Shown here in pieces: positions 6,717 to 9,838 of a stretch of DNA of 9,838 nt. Origin of the DNA: Candidatus Rifleibacteriota bacterium (GTDB lineage: Bacteria > Riflebacteria > Ozemobacteria > Ozemobacterales > Ozemobacteraceae); assembly GCA_029564115.1 (NCBI GenBank), contig JAKQQP010000611.1:1-9838 (forward strand). The letters are read 5' to 3'. The position numbers and the translations under genes were made by a program. Under the pieces are notes generated by a model. That model did no database searches. It had not been told where the DNA came from and saw only the letters and a program-made list of their open reading frames with translations. Position 1 is the first letter of the stretch. Every line of letters begins with the position of its first letter.

Positions 6717-7205
6717 ATGAAAAAGTTCGTTGCTATTCTTATTGCCTGCATTTCTATTCTAACAGTAACCGGTTGTGGTGGCGGGGGCGGTGGTGGTGGC
6801 CCGGCACCCGTCACCTCACAGGCTGACCAGAATCTGATTGCCAGCATCATCGGAACCTGGAAACTCAGCCAGGCAAGTAAAAGCGGTGTTCTGGTTCCGG
6901 TATTGCCCAATAGTTCGGGCAATGTTGGTACCATCACTTTTAATTCTGACGGCACCGCCAATTCGACAGACTATACCCTCACGACCTATTATTCGGCATC
7001 ACCAGGTTCGCTCCCCAGTGAAAACGACTCATATCAGACAACAAACGATCCTCCCGATATTTCTGGTGGCACCTGGACTGCCTCCGACGGAAAACTTTAC
7101 ACAACAAATTCAACAGGTGCAACATTCGTGAATTCGGTTGAAATCAAGAATGGTGAGCTCTACCAGACAATGTCGGATGGAACACAAAGAGTCTGGAAAA
7201 GATAA
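6717..7205 (+). CDS. Secreted lipoprotein, possibly lipocalin-like
   Basis: A 162-residue protein preceded by TGAGGT (GAGG at 6705-6708, 8 bases before ATG). MKK, a hydrophobic segment (4-17) and the lipobox VTGC with Cys20 form a type II signal peptide. Mature residues 2-9 are eight glycines, a flexible tether common in lipoproteins of Gram-negative bacteria. There is no Asp after the Cys, so outer-membrane sorting is plausible. The remainder is rich in Ser, Thr, Gly and short beta strands, with IIGTWKLS (44-51), GTITFNSDGT (71-80) and GGTW (117-120), a pattern seen in small lipocalin-like beta-barrel domains. The assignment to that fold is tentative and no ligand or function can be named. 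It is odd between a DNA-binding protein and a cytoplasmic ATPase. It may be a passenger gene, or an envelope component of the system. Confidence 0.85.
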   Translation: MKKFVAILIACISILTVTGCGGGGGGGGPAPVTSQADQNLIASIIGTWKLSQASKSGVLVPVLPNSSGNVGTITFNSDGTANSTDYTLTTYYSASPGSLPSENDSYQTTNDPPDISGGTWTASDGKLYTTNSTGATFVNSVEIKNGELYQTMSDGTQRVWKR

Positions 7206-7210
7206 GGCAA

Positions 7211-7227
7211 CGTCAATCCTATTGACG
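7211..7227. repeat. Perfect 7-bp inverted repeat before the GHKL ATPase gene
   Basis: CGTCAAT (7211-7217) and ATTGACG (7221-7227) are exact reverse complements around CCT. They lie in the 39-base gap between the lipoprotein stop and the ATPase start, 7 bases before the AAAGG ribosome-binding site. No T-run follows, so it is not a standard terminator. It may be an operator or an mRNA hairpin that tunes or insulates translation of the ATPase. Confidence 0.55.
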
Positions 7228-7244
7228 ACTATGAAAGGCCAGTT

Positions 7245-9838
7245 ATGAAAGAGCTTTGGGGTAAGTGGTTTGAAGCCTTGAGTCGTGACAGAGAAGAAAG
7301 TGCCAGAATGTTGGCAAAACCCTCAATGAGCGGGTTTCAACAGAGTGTCGTCAATAAATACTCAGATCAGGCTCATTTTATTTACGAACTGCTGCAGAAT
7401 GCTGATGATGCCGGGGCAACCAGAGCCCGGTTCATTCTGACCGATGCAGGCCTGTATTTTTTTCATAATGGCAACGTAACCTTTTCGGTATCTGACCCGG
7501 CAACCGAGGGCCAGGACAAGGTTAGTGGCAAACTTGGTCACGTCAATGCAATTACCGCAATTGCAAATTCAAACAAGGATTCGGACACCACTATCGGGAA
7601 ATTTGGTGTGGGTTTCAAGGCTGTTTTTCAATACACTCAGACCCCACACATTTATGACCCTGGTCTTCGCTTCAGAATCGAAAGATTTATTGTTCCAGTA
7701 CAGCTGCACAACGACATTGAAGGTCGCAATGCTGACGAAACCTGTTTCTGGCTGCCCTTTAACAGTCCGGAAACGAGCCCGAAAGAGGCTTACGCGAACA
7801 TCCTGGAGAAACTGAATTCTCTGGTTTTTCCGACCCTGTTTCTTGCAAACCTGAAATGCGTGTCTTTTGAAGCAGAAGGACATACTGGTTCATACTCACA
7901 AAAGAATGCAAAAAAATCTGAAGTGAACGGCACGATCTGCCAGTTGATTACACTTACCAGAGAAAGCAACGAAGACAAATTCACACAGAAAATGTGGCTA
8001 TTTTCGCGCTTTATCGAAGGAACCAGACATGCTTATTCAACGGGTTTCTTTCTCAGCGCCAATAAAAAGCTGATACCAGCCCAGCATCCGGCATTCTGCT
8101 TCTTTCCGACCAAAGAAAACACCGGCCTCAACTTTATCATCAATGCCCCTTTTCTTCTAACTGACAGTCGCGAGGGTATCAAAGCCGGAGACCAGCATAA
8201 CAGGGACCTGGTGCAAAAACTTGCGCAACTCGCCGCTGATTCATTGCTGATTTTGCGTGATATTGGCCTGCAAAGCAAAACCACCCTGATCGATGACAAT
8301 ATAATCAACCTTATTCCCTACAAAGAGTCTGTGTTCACAGATATCAACGACCGTTCCAAAATTTCGTTCAAGCCTTTTTTTACTGAAATCAGAAAAAAGA
8401 TGCATGAAGCCCCCTTATTGCCGGCGGCCGATAGCGAGTATTCAAACAAACCCAATTCATACTGGTTTCAAGACAAACCTGTTTTTGAATTATTCACAAA
8501 TAAACAACTTGGGCAACTCACAAAAAACTTGAAAGCCAGATGGGTCTTCACAGAACTTGCGAGAAACCAGACCGAAGGCGAAAAAGACACAAACCAATAC
8601 CCCCCGGCTTTCCCCAGGCGCGACTATCTGACAGCTTGTGTGGCGGCCTGGTTCGATTTTGAAGCAATATCCAAGAAAATTGGCGGCGATTTTATCCGCC
8701 AACAGACGCTTAAGTGGCTGCACAAATTCTACGCTTATCTTGGCGAAAACTCTTCCAGAGCAAAAATTGTTCGTAGACTACCCATCTTCATTGACGAACA
8801 TGGCAATGCCGTCGCAGCCTTCGACGAACGCGATCAACCAGTGCTTTTTCTACCGGATGAAACTATCACCGGCTACACAACCGTCAAAAAAGAATTGCTT
8901 ACCAACAAGACAACCAGGGAGTTCTTTGAAAAATTCGGCATCAAAAAGCCCAGTCTTCGCGATGATATCTACAACCGGGTATTGCCCCAATACAACAAAA
9001 ATGTTGAGATAGATACCAATGAGCATTTTCTGAAATTTTTCAAATACTTCAAGGAAGAATGCCCTCAAACTGAGATCAATAACTTTGTCTCGGAGATAAA
9101 GGACAAAAGCTTCGTTTTGTGCAAATTACAGGGTAACACAAAGGTTTACAGAGCTCGGCCTGGCGAAATTTACTGGCCAGATGCGGACCTAATTGAATAT
9201 TTTGCAGCAAAACCCGACACCAGGTTTCTCGATCTCGAGTCATATCAAAAATTGCTCCCAGCCGGGGATCATAAGTTGTTTCAGGATTTTTTTCACATGC
9301 TTGGGGTAAGGCGTGAAATTGCTGTATTTACGAACATAATAGAAGATGTTTCTGAAGCATTGAAGCTTGGTTTCCCTGTGGAAAAAGGCAGACGAGATGT
9401 ATGGCATGACAAACAGTTAGATGGCGCCATACAAATTCTAGACAATCTCAATAAGGTCAGATCTATTTCGCTTTGGAAACAATTGTGCAAGATAGCAGGC
9501 AATCATGGAGATGATGGATTTTCAGAGTTATTGAATGGAGAGTATAGGTATTATTTTCGGTTCACCAGAAAAAGAAGTTTTGTATCAACAGAAACAAAGC
9601 GATTAACGAACAAACCCTGGCTCTATGATGTTTCCGGCCAGTGTTTCGCGTCCAACGAGATAACTGTTCAAAAACTTGCCCCTGAATATCTTGCCAACGA
9701 TAAAGAAGCGCGGATATTGATTTCTTTTCTACAGATTCACGACGAGAATGATGATTCTGCCCACCTTAGTGATGAAGAAAAGCGGCTTATTGCTCTAGCC
9801 AAAGAATTTGAGGATGTTTCACCTGATGAAATCCGTGA
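7245..9838 (+). CDS. Large sacsin-like GHKL (Hsp90-type) ATPase, C-terminus cut off by the window edge
   Basis: The frame is open from the ATG at 7245 to the right edge, 864 residues visible. AAAGG (7234-7238) stands 6 bases before the start. The N-terminal Bergerat ATP-binding fold is clear. The N-box is ELLQNADDA (48-56), with E48, N52 and D55 matching the E-x-x-x-N-x-x-D pattern of Hsp90. HNG (74-76) is found where other GHKL proteins have D-x-G, and the glycine lid is GKFGVGFKAVF (118-128). CFFPTKENTGLNFIIN and APFLLTDSREGI (285-312) are typical of the sacsin-like second half of the domain. The remaining 500 or so residues are alpha/beta without motifs I recognise. Such proteins often end in a DUF3883-type domain, which would lie outside the window. 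GHKL ATPases act as conformational switches or chaperone-like motors, and sacsin-like ones recur in bacterial defence islands. A defence role here is inferred from position. Codon use becomes AT-richer to the right, unlike the DISARM genes. Confidence 0.88.
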   Translation, partial: MKELWGKWFEALSRDREESARMLAKPSMSGFQQSVVNKYSDQAHFIYELLQNADDAGATRARFILTDAGLYFFHNGNVTFSVSDPATEGQDKVSGKLGHVNAITAIANSNKDSDTTIGKFGVGFKAVFQYTQTPHIYDPGLRFRIERFIVPVQLHNDIEGRNADETCFWLPFNSPETSPKEAYANILEKLNSLVFPTLFLANLKCVSFEAEGHTGSYSQKNAKKSEVNGTICQLITLTRESNEDKFTQKMWLFSRFIEGTRHAYSTGFFLSANKKLIPAQHPAFCFFPTKENTGLNFIINAPFLLTDSREGIKAGDQHNRDLVQKLAQLAADSLLILRDIGLQSKTTLIDDNIINLIPYKESVFTDINDRSKISFKPFFTEIRKKMHEAPLLPAADSEYSNKPNSYWFQDKPVFELFTNKQLGQLTKNLKARWVFTELARNQTEGEKDTNQYPPAFPRRDYLTACVAAWFDFEAISKKIGGDFIRQQTLKWLHKFYAYLGENSSRAKIVRRLPIFIDEHGNAVAAFDERDQPVLFLPDETITGYTTVKKELLTNKTTREFFEKFGIKKPSLRDDIYNRVLPQYNKNVEIDTNEHFLKFFKYFKEECPQTEINNFVSEIKDKSFVLCKLQGNTKVYRARPGEIYWPDADLIEYFAAKPDTRFLDLESYQKLLPAGDHKLFQDFFHMLGVRREIAVFTNIIEDVSEALKLGFPVEKGRRDVWHDKQLDGAIQILDNLNKVRSISLWKQLCKIAGNHGDDGFSELLNGEYRYYFRFTRKRSFVSTETKRLTNKPWLYDVSGQCFASNEITVQKLAPEYLANDKEARILISFLQIHDENDDSAHLSDEEKRLIALAKEFEDVSPDEIR

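Noticed and set aside
6777..6800. GGN-rich repeat in the lipoprotein gene as a phase-variation tract
   Set aside because: It encodes the glycine linker with mixed third bases, and is not a uniform repeat of the kind that slips readily. The frame is intact.
7569..7883. Minus-strand frame of 104 codons within the ATPase gene
   Set aside because: It is antisense to the conserved GHKL ATPase domain and has no support of its own.

Overview
The window holds two divergently transcribed gene blocks separated by an AT-rich intergenic region of about 520 bp (5761-6282) that carries a strikingly regular repeat array. The host looks like a Gram-negative bacterium: one product is a lipoprotein with a textbook lipobox followed by a polyglycine linker, and the -35/-10 and Shine-Dalgarno signals are of ordinary bacterial type. 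The phylum cannot be told from the sequence. Base composition is uneven. The left block is GC-rich with strong use of CTG, TCG and GGC codons, the intergenic region is very AT-rich, and the right block is AT-richer, increasingly so towards its right end. This mosaic suits a defence island assembled from pieces of different origin.

Left block (minus strand, reading from 5760 to the left edge): an SNF2-family helicase recognisable as DrmD of class 1 DISARM, followed with a 4-base ATGA overlap by a large Eco57I/PglX-like N6-adenine DNA methyltransferase recognisable as DrmMI, which runs off the left edge 971 residues in. In class 1 DISARM these two are joined by drmA (helicase), drmB (DUF1998 protein) and drmC (phospholipase D fold). 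If the locus is complete, those genes lie just beyond position 1. The system marks self DNA by methylation and restricts unmethylated invading DNA.

Middle (5761-6282): a candidate plus-strand promoter (5916-5945) and a candidate minus-strand -10 box (5941-5946) overlap. To their right lies an array of ten AGTAC pentamers (6001-6197) spaced 15 to 24 bp apart, with eight of the nine spacings between 21 and 24 bp, that is, about two helical turns. The bases between pentamers are not conserved. A sequence matching the DnaA box consensus (6057-6065) and an inverted pair of TTTACATGC elements sit inside the array. The array looks like a multi-site operator, less probably an iteron-like origin.

Right block (plus strand): a 94-residue stand-alone winged-helix protein that resembles the N-terminal DNA-binding domain of Mrr-type restriction proteins (6283-6567), a 162-residue lipoprotein with a possible lipocalin-like fold (6717-7205), and a large sacsin-like GHKL (Hsp90-type) ATPase (7245 to the right edge, 864 residues visible, incomplete). 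The working model, which is inference, is that the winged-helix protein binds the AGTAC array and controls both its own block and the DISARM operon, and that the GHKL ATPase is a second, poorly described defence component of the same island.
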